Shown here: in pieces, positions 46,501-54,608 of the stretch | How positions within the stretch are numbered: the stretch's first letter is position 1 | Layout of the letters: every line of letters begins with the position of its first letter | Notes under the pieces: model-generated | The model's database searches: none | Told to the model about the DNA's origin: nothing | The model's input: the letters and a program-made list of their open reading frames with translations, nothing else | Source: a virus | Reading direction: 5' to 3' (one strand) | Length of the DNA: 54,963 nucleotides | Virus record (IMG/VR): IMGVR_UViG_3300048030_000422 | Location: 1-54,963 of that record | Program-made: the position numbers and the translations under genes

Positions 46501-47007
46501 CTTATTATCAGCTGGCAATGCAGAATTCAATATTTTTACAAATTGTTCATACCAGTCTGCATTTGTACTATCATTCCATATTACTGTTTGTCCGCTTAGA
46601 TTAGTGCCGTTGCTGTCAATAACATCTTCTGTAGTGCTTATACTGTCAAACTTTAATAATCCGTTAGCTGTTTGATTTCTTTTAACATTATAACTTACTA
46701 ATCTTGCTAGACGTAGAACACTTTCTCTGCGTTCTGCTGTTTCTATGTAGTTCTCACGTGCATTTAAATCTGCACGGAATGCAATATTTTGTCCAAGGAA
46801 AGCAATTAGATCAATTAGTGCAAGGTATTCACTACTTTCAATATAGTCATTGAAATCCTCTGGGTAGTTTTGCCTAATATAGTTTATCATTGTACGGCGA
46901 AGATTATCAAAGTCGTAACTTTGAAAATCGGCATACTTAAAACTTTGATAAACTGTCTTCCAATCTTCTGCTAAAAGAAGTCTATTTTGACGTTCTGTAC
47001 TTGACAT
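43552..47007 (-). CDS. 6: Baseplate wedge subunit gp6
   Basis: The 1151-residue protein's N-terminal ~110 residues contain the hallmark gp6 helix region (YLALIDLIAFLGQNIAFRAD, ARENYIETAERRESVLRLAR, then LVSYNVKRN), which in T4 gp6 dimers builds the wedge ring around the hub. It is much longer than the ~660 residues of T4 gp6, with extra beta-rich insertions in the middle. The C-terminal ~150 residues resemble baseplate J-type assembly sequence. A late-type CTAAATA and an AAAGGA site lie upstream. It is coupled (TAATG) to the giant gene. Confidence 0.85.
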   Translation of the reverse strand: MSSTERQNRLLLAEDWKTVYQSFKYADFQSYDFDNLRRTMINYIRQNYPEDFNDYIESSEYLALIDLIAFLGQNIAFRADLNARENYIETAERRESVLRLARLVSYNVKRNQTANGLLKFDSISTTEDVIDSNGTNLSGQTVIWNDSTNADWYEQFVKILNSALPADNKFGKSIKKETIDSVLTEQYRLNSISNSGLPIYSFTKNVDSITTQFEIVSTDIDAEKIYEEEPLAGNRLAFLYRDDGQGAGSNNSGFFLHFRQGRLENNVVTVDNPTPNTTINIDTDNINNSDVWLYQLDSNNLENKLWTKVDNIEGNNIIYNSINKKVRDIYGVLSRVQDRISLIFSDGTFGTLPKGKFKVYYRTSNARQFKIVPSDMTGITITVPYTSKAGKVETLSLTMELKTVIDNSAAAESNSSIKTNAPSTYYTQNRLITGEDYNIGTLGINQNIIKTKAVNRTSSGISRYFDLRDASGKYSNTLLYSDDGILFTENLDSKYSFDFVTRNDIESSINNIIIPAIKDTKLLNFYYKNFPRNTSVKNLNFSWNFTTFDTNRSTGYFIDTINSTPIAVSSFTKSIMRYVTPGALIKFDAPNNYYFSSTGDLALGSATTSGSSTYKWVKVISVEDNGTVVNADTGLGPIVLNDKIPQNAVLAEIIPVLDTSITDAVKTQIIDQAFAFKTFGLRYDFENSQWRVIISNNLDTRTEFGLGKTGDSTNTQSDNSWLLLFETDGQKYTVTARGRRYVFESNDQIRFFFDSTNKIYDSKSGTIVSDVIKVLSINTKPDALNPFTVDWPWQITKEYKNDAGYINSKKIEISFFDTDNDGVVDDPDLFEHIVAPETNSNTKYIYQKKTTVNKTETFNYIDADKEPIYTKTSQGAVGALSQYNNGDVFYLIDRDVFLKYNQTANALEFTSDYLAYFGRTDIKFEYSHAADEQARIDPSSSNIIDVYLLTKSYDNEYRDYIKGNTQTKPLPPSSDNLYLDYNSSVQAIKSISDDVIYHPVKYKPILGSKSDVDLQATIKVVKNSDRVVNDNDVKSRVIDSVNAFFALENWDFGETFYFSELATYIINQSAPDIVSVVLVPKQETQSFGSLYEIKSENDEILISSASVDDVEIIDAITQSRLKASGLVVTSDDILNVGVQSSDVTSTGGVNY

Positions 47008-47030
47008 TTGCCATTCCTTTACTTATATAA

Positions 47031-47037
47031 TATTTAG
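47031..47037 (-). promoter_or_regulatory. Late-type promoter for gp6 with upstream conserved block
   Basis: On the minus strand CTAAATA with predicted start near 47025 and an AAAGGA site before the gp6 ATG. A GCGTACTTT block lies ~10 nt upstream of it and recurs at 6564-6572 and 53711-53725 (see findings). Confidence 0.55.
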
Positions 47038-47058
47038 CTGAAAAATAAAGTACGCACT

Positions 47059-47499
47059 TTAAATGAGACCTGCAGATTCATCAAAAGTTAAACGCAAACT
47101 TTCAGATATATTGTATGGCAAATATGTTAACGCACACTCAATTTGAATGCCACTTTCAAATGTTTGTATAGTTACATTATCAACACTTACTCTTGGATCG
47201 TAATTTATAATATCTGTAACATTTTTTATTATTGCTTCTTTTAAAGAATCAGTTAACGGTTCAAAAAGCACATCCCATATAATTGTTCCAAACTCTGGAT
47301 TTTCAAGTTTTTCGCCTTGACGAATGTGAAAATGATTTATTATATCTTGTTTTATAAGTGCAAGATCGTATTTTACAAAATTATTTGTTTTGTTATTTAC
47401 TGTGCTAATACCTCTATATTTTTTACTAGTCACAGGAACATTTGTAGATTCTGCACCTACTGTAATATTTTTATAAAGAGATTTTTCGTTTACTGACAT
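47059..47499 (-). CDS. 25: Baseplate wedge subunit gp25
   Basis: The 146-residue protein is close to T4 gp25 (132) in size. Diagnostic segments are IRQGEKLENPEFGTIIWDVLFEPL and IINYDPRV, which belong to the gp25/lysozyme-like baseplate family found from T4 to type VI secretion systems. In T4, gp25 joins the wedge and contacts the sheath initiator. A late-like AATAAATA ends only 4 nt before the ATG, too close to serve this start in the usual way. Confidence 0.9.
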   Translation of the reverse strand: MSVNEKSLYKNITVGAESTNVPVTSKKYRGISTVNNKTNNFVKYDLALIKQDIINHFHIRQGEKLENPEFGTIIWDVLFEPLTDSLKEAIIKNVTDIINYDPRVSVDNVTIQTFESGIQIECALTYLPYNISESLRLTFDESAGLI

Positions 47500-47503
47500 A
47501 TTG

Positions 47504-47511
47504 TATTTATT
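47504..47511 (-). promoter_or_regulatory. Possible late-type element upstream of gp25
   Basis: AATAAATA on the minus strand, 4 nt from the gp25 ATG. Standard spacing would put the transcript start inside the start codon, so it may be unused or a remnant. Confidence 0.35.
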
Positions 47512-47516
47512 TCCAC

Positions 47517-48641
47517 TTACCTTGGTAAAACGTAAGATTTACCATTTATAGATTTTACTCTTTCATTTCCGTATATAATTCCATTAAATAATCTTGCACC
47601 TTGTGGTATTATATCTTGTACTATGCCATTTGTGACATTTCTAATATCATTGTTTATATCCACTGGCAAGTTAGTTAATCCAAAGTTAATGCCATTATTT
47701 GTTGTTAAAACTTTATCAAGTTCTGCTGCGGCAAATTCAGCACTTGCAGCTAAACTTCCAAATACATTATTTCCTGTCTGCGGAAATATTTTTGAATCCA
47801 TCTGTCGAGATGTTCCAGCTATTGCTCTAATATTATTTGCAGGATTAGTAGCAAAACTTATGCCTCCAGCGATAAGTCCAGCAGTAGTAGGATCAATACT
47901 AGGCAATCCAACTTTATCTAAAACACGAGCACCTACACTAGCAATAGATCCATCAACGATAGCTTTCAATTCAGGATTTAAACCTTTATAAGCTGTACTT
48001 AATGTATCACCTAAGCCTTTCACAGCCCCTGAAAAATCTTGTACAATTGGGCCCAATCCTGGTATACTGCCTATTGCGCCGCCAATATCTTCAAATAATG
48101 TTTTTCCTACATCAACAAGTCCATTTGCTAATCCTCCTAATGCATCGCCAACTACACTACCAATAGATCCTACAACATTTCCAAACACATTAGTTAAACT
48201 TGTTGTGCTTAAAAGATTGCCCATTACATTTGGCAATAAGTTTGCAATACCTTGCAAAGCACCGCCTATAATTGAACTTAATCCTCCAGGTAATCCTTGT
48301 AAAAAACTATCTACTGTTGGTTGAATTATTCCAGATAATATATCTTCTATGGATGTACGTTCAGTAAGAAAAAATTCCTCAGGAGCAGGTGTTGTTCCTG
48401 AATAAGTTTGAGGTGTTTCGTCATTGTTAGGAGCAACTGGAGATGCAGCAGCAGCAGTTGTGGCAGGCGGGGGTGTATTTCTTTGATCTCTACCTCGTGG
48501 ATCGTTTGCATCTGGATCTACTTGCGAACGTGTTCTACCCATTGCAGCATCTGCTTGTTGTTGATTAGTACGAGAAGATATTCTATCTGCACTGCCTTTA
48601 GTGCCAACTGCTCCATTATTTACAGGCCAAGTATCTGCCAT
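47517..48641 (-). CDS. Tail/baseplate hub-type structural protein, Gly/Ala-rich
   Basis: The 374-residue protein has a polar, Asp/Arg/Gln/Pro-rich N-terminal ~85 residues that look disordered, then a long Gly/Ala/Leu-rich region with repeated L-x-G-(I/L/V) spacing (about 90-300). No transmembrane orientation is convincing. Position between gp5 and gp25 suggests a baseplate or tail-tip component. I do not recognise it as any T4 protein. Confidence 0.5.
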   Translation of the reverse strand: MADTWPVNNGAVGTKGSADRISSRTNQQQADAAMGRTRSQVDPDANDPRGRDQRNTPPPATTAAAASPVAPNNDETPQTYSGTTPAPEEFFLTERTSIEDILSGIIQPTVDSFLQGLPGGLSSIIGGALQGIANLLPNVMGNLLSTTSLTNVFGNVVGSIGSVVGDALGGLANGLVDVGKTLFEDIGGAIGSIPGLGPIVQDFSGAVKGLGDTLSTAYKGLNPELKAIVDGSIASVGARVLDKVGLPSIDPTTAGLIAGGISFATNPANNIRAIAGTSRQMDSKIFPQTGNNVFGSLAASAEFAAAELDKVLTTNNGINFGLTNLPVDINNDIRNVTNGIVQDIIPQGARLFNGIIYGNERVKSINGKSYVLPR

Positions 48642-48642
48642 T

Positions 48643-50217
48643 TTATTCTTCCTCTTCCGGTACTAAATCATTCATAGGTGTTCTATCTGTTTGCACAGTT
48701 CTATTTTCATAATGTTTATCTTGGCTTTCTGTATCAACTGCTTCAGTTTTATCAGGTGCAGTTTCTAGTGGATTTAAATTTTCGTGTCCATTCCAAGGTT
48801 CGTGTTGTGGTATACGCTGAGGAAACTTAGCTTTTAAAGGCAATGTAGCATCTTCTGCTGCTTCAGCTGCCGGTCCGTTCATATCAATTCTGTCAGCAGT
48901 TTCTTTGTGGTGTGTTGATTTAATATGTGTTTCGCCTTCGGCTTGTATTCTAGTATTGCCGCCGCTTTTTTGATTTATTATTCCGCCTACTGTTGTTTTT
49001 AAATCTGTAGTTACAGTTGTTTCTAAATTATTTTTGCATTTTATTTTACCATCTACGCCTACTAATAATTCATAATTTTTTGCTACACTTTGATAAATGT
49101 TTTCATTTACAATCATATTGATATTTCTACCAGCTTCAAAATTTATATCTCTATCTGCTGTAAAATTCATATCATTTTCTGTGTGAAAACTAATACTGTC
49201 TTTTGCATACACATCTAGCTTACCATTTGCACTCATTTCAATCCAACAAGTTCCTTCACTATTGTTAATGTAAATCAAGTCTTCACTTGTATGCATTAAT
49301 ACTTGTGCGCCGGTTCGTGTACGTAATCTAATTAATTCATTGTGCGGTATTGTTACATCACCGCCACCTTCGCTTGCTTCTTTGTTTAGATATTTTAAAG
49401 GTGTATCTTTTGATGATCCGTCTCTAATAAGTTTGTCATCACCGTCATCTATAACAATACTACTACTTCCAAGCCTACTAACTGGAATATTTGCTTTTGA
49501 TTCTTTTAAGCCTACTGGTGCTGTTGGTTTTCCACCCCTTTTGTCTAAAGGTCCTGGACTACTAAAGCCAACTACTGCACTAGGTGTTTCTCTTTGAGCA
49601 CTAGTAGAAGTAAGACCTCTAATTTCATCTTCAACTAATCCTTGTTCAATAAGTTTATCAACAAATTCATCATTTACTGGTCTTTTGTATTTTATTACAT
49701 TATTAGTATTAGGTTTTGTGATTGCTTTATTATATTCGCCTGCAGGTAAACGTTTTCCTTTTAGTTCACTTGGCACTTCGCCTGTGAGCTGTTCTGTAGC
49801 AGGCTGTCCTCCGGGTAACATAAAAGTCATTCCCTTTTCTGGAATACAAGCAAACCAATAGCCAAAGTCTCTACTGCCTTCAACAAATGTTACTAAAACT
49901 AAACTGCCAGGATCTGGCGGCACTGCCCAAAATCCATAACTTTTTTGTGTACTTGCATAATCTTCGTTTTTGCGAGGACCATTTTGTGTATTAGTTGTTC
50001 CATAGAAAGGACTTGCATAGTAAACTTCTACTGTTTGTCCTAATGTTTCTCCAATATTTCCAGCTTCTGAAGTTTTTAATAATTCAACTCTTAGCCCACC
50101 TAGATATAAACTATCTAAATGTTCAATTACTCTTGCAATATACGGGCCGGGATTTCGTGTTGAACTTCCGTCGTCACTAATACGTGTTACTTCGTTTTGA
50201 TTTGGATTATTGTTCAT
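48643..50217 (-). CDS. 5: Baseplate hub gp5 without the lysozyme domain
   Basis: The 524-residue protein has an N-terminal OB-type domain (PGPYIARVIEHLDSLYLGGL, about 26-150) and a long linker (150-310). An Asn/Asp-rich triple-stranded beta-helix segment follows (about 320-460; YINNSEGT, DxxFxAxRDINxxAGRNIN pattern), ending in the RIPQHEPWNGHENLNP motif and an acidic tail. T4 gp5 has a lysozyme domain between OB domain and helix; no lysozyme catalytic region is present here. It overlaps nothing but lies 1 nt from the next gene. Function: needle hub that punctures the outer membrane. Confidence 0.8.
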   Translation of the reverse strand: MNNNPNQNEVTRISDDGSSTRNPGPYIARVIEHLDSLYLGGLRVELLKTSEAGNIGETLGQTVEVYYASPFYGTTNTQNGPRKNEDYASTQKSYGFWAVPPDPGSLVLVTFVEGSRDFGYWFACIPEKGMTFMLPGGQPATEQLTGEVPSELKGKRLPAGEYNKAITKPNTNNVIKYKRPVNDEFVDKLIEQGLVEDEIRGLTSTSAQRETPSAVVGFSSPGPLDKRGGKPTAPVGLKESKANIPVSRLGSSSIVIDDGDDKLIRDGSSKDTPLKYLNKEASEGGGDVTIPHNELIRLRTRTGAQVLMHTSEDLIYINNSEGTCWIEMSANGKLDVYAKDSISFHTENDMNFTADRDINFEAGRNINMIVNENIYQSVAKNYELLVGVDGKIKCKNNLETTVTTDLKTTVGGIINQKSGGNTRIQAEGETHIKSTHHKETADRIDMNGPAAEAAEDATLPLKAKFPQRIPQHEPWNGHENLNPLETAPDKTEAVDTESQDKHYENRTVQTDRTPMNDLVPEEEE

Positions 50218-52545
50218 TTATTTAGATCCATATGCAGTATAACTTGTTTGATTAGGTGTAGCATTTGTTACTTTAGTCTTTTGATCACTTGTGCCAGCTT
50301 GTTTAGAGTCTTCTGGCTGATTAGGTCTTCTAAGTAACTTTAAACGTTGTGTAAATTGTCCTTTATCAAAAGTACTTTGTAAAGTTGTTACTCTATACAA
50401 GCCGCTAAAGCTATCAACTGGAATAGTTTCTTCTGGAAATATCATACTACCGTTTTCATTATAATCAATCGGTGTTCTAAAGTTTACAATTACATCAACT
50501 TCACTTCTTTGATATTCCATTGATTCGTTTTCGTTTTCATTAAAATTTATAGTTGTAGATGTAAAATTGCCCATTCCGCTATCAAACAAATAATACGGAT
50601 CGCCTACAATTTCTAAGTCTAACATCACTAAATCAGTAAAACTATTAATAATATTATCATTAAACATTTTTGCTATCCGTATTTTACTATTATCTATGCC
50701 TGCGCCGCCACCGCCTTGTAAACTACTTCTGTTTGTTGCAATTTGTTGTGCAAATCCTGTTCCACTTAGACTATTTGTAGCTTGATTTATGATAAAGGCA
50801 TCGGTCTTTTGTCCAGTAATATTTTGTTGTAAGCCGCCACCTTTTCTATCTAGGTTATTTTGTCCTAAATCTGACATTATGCTCTTAAAAAATGCTGCAT
50901 TTATTTGTATATCAAATCCAAGCACATCAACATTTTGTCCTGTGTAGATATAATTGTATTCTCTTTTTGCAAGTGATTTAAGTTGTTCATAATTTAATCC
51001 AGGATCAGATGGTTTTTGTAATGCACTACTATGAACTTTATACGGAACTACTCTATAATGATAAGTTTTTGCTGTTGTTCCGTCCTGTTGTTCTCTAGTA
51101 GCACCGTCTTTCACAAAAGTTTGAGCATCTATTCTAAACCAATCAATCATACCGTTTTCGTCTGCAGGTTTATCTTTAAGTTCTGTGGCCCAACTAGAAG
51201 TAGTAACAACTTCTTCAATAATTCTTGTTAATTTTGTATCGCTATCAAAAGTAAAACTTCTTTGAACTGGATCTATAACATTTTTACCTCTAGTATAAAC
51301 TTTGTTTTTCTTATCATATTGTTGTCCGCTTTTTCCCATAGGTACTTTGCCGCCATCATTATAACTTTTTGCAATATCTGCATTACCAATTAAGTTTATA
51401 CTACCCGCATCTTGCGCAATTCGAGTTAATCCTTCGCCTATACTACTTTTACTAAAAATTAATCCTGTAACACTACTTAAAAAAGCATCAAAATCTTGCG
51501 GTGCTTGTGCTCCAAGGAAACCAGTAACACTTTGAAATACACTATTGATATCTCCTGACCTAAATGCATTTAAAACTCCGTTAAGAGCACCAAAATTTGC
51601 TCCGCCGAACGCTCCTCCTAGTGCTCCAACTATACCACCGCCAAGTGCAGCCCTGCCAAGATTTTTTTCTCCGGCAATTGCACCTGCTACTACACCGCCT
51701 ATAACACCTTTTGCTAAATTTCCAAACAGCGGATTGCGTGATTTTTTAGGAGTAATAGTTGCTCCTCTATCAACTGTATTAGTTTTTTGTGAATTACTTA
51801 TACTCGATGCAATATCACTTGGAAATGATATTACAATTTCGTCAGCAACGGGAAAATTTCCTTCTGCTCGCAGTTCTTCGTATCTTCCATTTATTACAGT
51901 TGTTAAACTTTCAGGTCCTGTTTGTAATATTTCTACAACATTTTTTCCTGTAACAGTAATATCGCTATATGTTCTGTCTATCTGATCTATTAATGCTTGT
52001 TCGTTCCACGGAATAGCTGTAACAGAATAAGTTGTGCCTTGGGCAGCTATATTAAATTCAACATTTGCTAATTTTAATGGTATTTTCCTTTGTAAATTTT
52101 TTGTATCAACTGTAACGGGATTACCGTCGTCATCAAATCCTACAAATTCTATAGTTAACAAAAAAGGCGCTTGAATATAGTTTGTATATCCAGCTTGTAG
52201 TGCTCCAATTTGCAAAGTTTGTAAAAATAATCCCATACTATATGGTTCAATTACTTGAAACTCAATATTTGTTGCATTTGTAAGCCTAGTTTTTGTATTT
52301 GGTACAACAATTGCTTCAATGTTGACATCTTCGATAAAATATTCTAATTTGCCGCCAATTTGCTCTTCAAAAACTGTTGAAACAAAAGATTCGCTTTTAC
52401 CACCACTACGTAAAATCTCTAACTGCGGCGTTCCATTGATATATGTCTCGTCAGGATAATTTATTTCTTCTTTTGTTAATACAGCCAAAGTGAAAATACA
52501 ATTATAACTAGAATAAACGTGTAACGGATTAATTTCTTTTGCCAT
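50218..52545 (-). CDS. Baseplate hub-type structural protein
   Basis: The 775-residue protein's N-terminal ~200 residues are beta-rich (YNCIFTLAVLTKEEINYP). A central Gly/Ala-rich hydrophobic stretch (about 275-325, GVIGGVVAGAIAGEKN and following) looks like a helical insertion or buried coil, and the C-terminus is again beta-rich. It lies immediately between gp53 and gp5 with no gap, the position of hub proteins in related marine phages. I cannot match it to a T4 protein by motif, so it could be gp27-like or phage-group-specific. Confidence 0.5.
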   Translation of the reverse strand: MAKEINPLHVYSSYNCIFTLAVLTKEEINYPDETYINGTPQLEILRSGGKSESFVSTVFEEQIGGKLEYFIEDVNIEAIVVPNTKTRLTNATNIEFQVIEPYSMGLFLQTLQIGALQAGYTNYIQAPFLLTIEFVGFDDDGNPVTVDTKNLQRKIPLKLANVEFNIAAQGTTYSVTAIPWNEQALIDQIDRTYSDITVTGKNVVEILQTGPESLTTVINGRYEELRAEGNFPVADEIVISFPSDIASSISNSQKTNTVDRGATITPKKSRNPLFGNLAKGVIGGVVAGAIAGEKNLGRAALGGGIVGALGGAFGGANFGALNGVLNAFRSGDINSVFQSVTGFLGAQAPQDFDAFLSSVTGLIFSKSSIGEGLTRIAQDAGSINLIGNADIAKSYNDGGKVPMGKSGQQYDKKNKVYTRGKNVIDPVQRSFTFDSDTKLTRIIEEVVTTSSWATELKDKPADENGMIDWFRIDAQTFVKDGATREQQDGTTAKTYHYRVVPYKVHSSALQKPSDPGLNYEQLKSLAKREYNYIYTGQNVDVLGFDIQINAAFFKSIMSDLGQNNLDRKGGGLQQNITGQKTDAFIINQATNSLSGTGFAQQIATNRSSLQGGGGAGIDNSKIRIAKMFNDNIINSFTDLVMLDLEIVGDPYYLFDSGMGNFTSTTINFNENENESMEYQRSEVDVIVNFRTPIDYNENGSMIFPEETIPVDSFSGLYRVTTLQSTFDKGQFTQRLKLLRRPNQPEDSKQAGTSDQKTKVTNATPNQTSYTAYGSK

Positions 52546-52851
52546 TTACAATCCTAATTCATCTTTGAGATTACTTTGTTTTGGTAAAAATATCTTAAGT
52601 CCTGATTTTATATCAAATACTGGATCTTTTACTATGTCCATATTGCGCTGCGCAAATACCCACCATAGTTTTGGTGTTCCGTACAAGTCATATGCTAGTA
52701 AATCGGGTCTATGATTGTATTGAGGCTCAACTTCGTATAAAATATCATCATCTTCAGCAGGAATAGGAACTATTTCTAATATTCCTAATTCGCCCGATGC
52801 GGTTACAGTGGTTTTATTCCAAGGACTTGTTTTTGCATAAGTTGCTACCAT
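52546..52851 (-). CDS. 53: Baseplate wedge subunit gp53
   Basis: The 101-residue protein contains NHRPDLLAYDLYGTPKLWWVFAQRN followed by IVKDPVFDIKSGLKIFLP, the core of gp53. In T4 gp53 this wraps the wedge and joins neighbouring wedges. It is about half the length of T4 gp53 (196), consisting mostly of the LysM-like core. It is coupled on both sides: TAATG with the upstream gene and abutting the hub gene. Confidence 0.85.
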   Translation of the reverse strand: MVATYAKTSPWNKTTVTASGELGILEIVPIPAEDDDILYEVEPQYNHRPDLLAYDLYGTPKLWWVFAQRNMDIVKDPVFDIKSGLKIFLPKQSNLKDELGL

Positions 52852-53678
52852 TATAAAAACCCTTCACTATTCAAATCACCATTTACAAATCTATCTAAAC
52901 TGAAATTTGCTGCTTTTGATCTACTGTATGTTGGCTGTAATGTTAAACTTATTGTTGATAATGTTGGCACCCAAGAGTATTCTTCAACACCAGCGGGTTG
53001 ATTAGTTCCCCTAAAATTAGTTCTTACAGGGACTCTAATATAATCTACACCATTTTCCAAACTATAATTAAAGTTTTGCACAACACAAGGCACATTATTT
53101 AAAACATATTGTCCGTATCCATTTACTTTAACAAGTGGCGGCGGAGATCCTTTATTACTAGTATCACCAAATGCCATTTTTGTAATACTTTTAAAAAAAT
53201 GAACTGCTGCTATCCAATATCTTCCATCTTCTTCTGTTTGTACAGGAAATTCGCCTGCAATTACAAAAGGTTCAACACTGCTATTCTCATATATTGGAAA
53301 AGGATAATTACTATGTGTAGGAGCTGCTAAACTGTAATTCGCTGTATGCTGAAATGTAATATTAGGTACAAGAGGAAAAACAACATTATTCCCTGTTTGT
53401 ACAAGAGGAGCTAGAATAGGACTGGATCTAAATGTACTAATGTCAGGAACACTAATTCTCACTCGCCAATCTTCGCCTACAGATTCGTTGCTAGGTTTAA
53501 AATTAGCAGTAGCATATTTTGCACTTGCTGGTTCTGCACCTGGTGATAAATTACGCTTACGCAGGTTACTCATAAATTGGTTTACATTAGTAAGAAAATC
53601 TGATATACCTTGTTTATTTTGTATATTATTTTGACTACCAATGTTACTGTCAATACCTGTGATTGGATCAATTGCCAT
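52851..53678 (-). CDS. Baseplate/tube-cap-type structural protein (gp48/gp54-like)
   Basis: The ~275-residue protein has N-terminal MAIDPITG. The central PNITFQHTANYSLAAPTHSNYPFPIYENSS and FPVQTEEDGRYWIAAVHFFKS segments are typical of tube-initiator and cap proteins in T4-like marine phages. I place the start at the ATG 53678-53676, which is 7 nt from the AGGAG site; the upstream ATG at 53684 would be 1-2 nt from it. It is the first gene of the late cluster, with ACTAAATA just upstream. Whether it matches gp48 or gp54 cannot be settled here. Confidence 0.5.
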   Translation of the reverse strand: MAIDPITGIDSNIGSQNNIQNKQGISDFLTNVNQFMSNLRKRNLSPGAEPASAKYATANFKPSNESVGEDWRVRISVPDISTFRSSPILAPLVQTGNNVVFPLVPNITFQHTANYSLAAPTHSNYPFPIYENSSVEPFVIAGEFPVQTEEDGRYWIAAVHFFKSITKMAFGDTSNKGSPPPLVKVNGYGQYVLNNVPCVVQNFNYSLENGVDYIRVPVRTNFRGTNQPAGVEEYSWVPTLSTISLTLQPTYSRSKAANFSLDRFVNGDLNSEGFL

Positions 53679-53696
53679 TGTCATACTCCTATAATG

Positions 53697-53704
53697 TATT
53701 TAGT
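53697..53704 (-). promoter_or_regulatory. Late-type promoter for the baseplate operon
   Basis: ACTAAATA on the minus strand; predicted start near 53691, directly at TAGGAG (53691-53686). Its first base is shared with the -35 box of the opposite early promoter. Confidence 0.65.
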
Positions 53705-53732
53705 TGACAAAAATAAGTGCGTAGTTTATAAT
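53704..53732 (+). promoter_or_regulatory. Sigma70-type promoter for gp55
   Basis: TTGACA (53704-53709), exactly 17 nt, TATAAT (53727-53732): a perfect consensus. An AAAGGA site (53741-53746) precedes ATG 53753. The late sigma factor is thus expressed from a host-recognised promoter. Confidence 0.9.
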
Positions 53733-53752
53733 AGTATAGTAAAGGAACAAAT

Positions 53753-54577
53753 ATGGCAAAACGAGTAAATTATCTTAATAATAAAGATATGTTAAAAGAA
53801 ATACATAAAAGCAAAGCTACATTTTGTAGTTATGTTGACCCAGACTACGCTTTATATGATATTATACTACCTAGTGTAGACAAAATTAATGTTAGAACAA
53901 TAGCAGAAGCAAAAAGAAATCGTGCTAAAAAAATGTCAACCGAAGCATATGAAGCAGGTAAAGCAGTTAATAAAAAAGTTAAAATGTCAGAATACGAAGT
54001 TGACTACAAAACTATCAACAAAAATTCTTTAATTTTTAGAGTAATGATGTTTGATCATATCCCAGACGAACCTGGACGCAAAAAAACTCCAAAAACTGTT
54101 GCTGATACAAAAACAAAACTTAACTTTCCTCCTTTTCAGCATTATAAGTTTGATGAAAATAACGAACTTGTATGTATAGGTAAAAGTCATTGGCAAGGTG
54201 GTATGGAAAATGGGCATTTTGATAAAACTCACGGAAAAGCAACTAATGAGCTTGCACGTATGTGGATGAAACTAGTTGATAGATATGCAACAAGAGGCAA
54301 CGTTCGTGGTTATACATATAACGACGAAATGAAAGGCCAAGCAATACTACAATTATCACAAATAGGACTACAATTTGATGAAAGTAAATCTAATAATCCT
54401 TTTGCATACTACACTGCTGCTGTTACTAATAGTTTTGTTCGTGTTATTAATTTAGAAAAACGTAATCAAAATATAAGAGATGATATATTAGAAATGAATA
54501 ATCTCAATCCTTCGCATACTAGACAACATTCAGGCGAATGGGAAGCAGCACTTAAAAGAGAATCAGAGAAGAAATAA
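53753..54577 (+). CDS. 55: RNA polymerase sigma factor for late transcription, gp55
   Basis: The 274-residue protein's C-terminal ~110 residues match gp55: DRYATRGNVRGYTYNDEMKG, ALQLSQIGLQFDESKSNNPFAY-type helices and SFVRVINLEKRNQNI. They correspond to sigma regions 2.1-2.4, which bind core polymerase and recognise late promoters of TATAAATA type. T4 gp55 is 185 residues; this one has ~90 extra, mostly a Lys-rich N-terminal domain of unknown role and a KSHWQGGMENGHF segment. Its DNA targets should be the xxTAAATA elements listed here. It sits divergently to the late operon it would switch on. Confidence 0.9.
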   Translation: MAKRVNYLNNKDMLKEIHKSKATFCSYVDPDYALYDIILPSVDKINVRTIAEAKRNRAKKMSTEAYEAGKAVNKKVKMSEYEVDYKTINKNSLIFRVMMFDHIPDEPGRKKTPKTVADTKTKLNFPPFQHYKFDENNELVCIGKSHWQGGMENGHFDKTHGKATNELARMWMKLVDRYATRGNVRGYTYNDEMKGQAILQLSQIGLQFDESKSNNPFAYYTAAVTNSFVRVINLEKRNQNIRDDILEMNNLNPSHTRQHSGEWEAALKRESEKK

Positions 54578-54579
54578 GG

Positions 54580-54608
54580 TTGATTTTCTGATCAATCTAC
54601 GTTATACT
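54580..54608 (+). promoter_or_regulatory. Sigma70-type promoter for gp47
   Basis: TTGATT (54580-54585), exactly 17 nt, TATACT (54603-54608), starting 2 nt after the gp55 stop. A GGAGA ribosome site (54620-54624) precedes GTG 54631. Confidence 0.75.

Noticed and set aside
48643-50217. A lysozyme domain in gp5
   Set aside because: The region between the OB-type domain and the beta-helix is low in conserved helices and shows no lysozyme catalytic pattern.
51545-51985. A Pro/Ala-rich plus-strand frame of 146 residues
   Set aside because: It is the antisense of the Gly/Ala-rich segment of the hub protein at 50218-52545; composition is explained by that alone.
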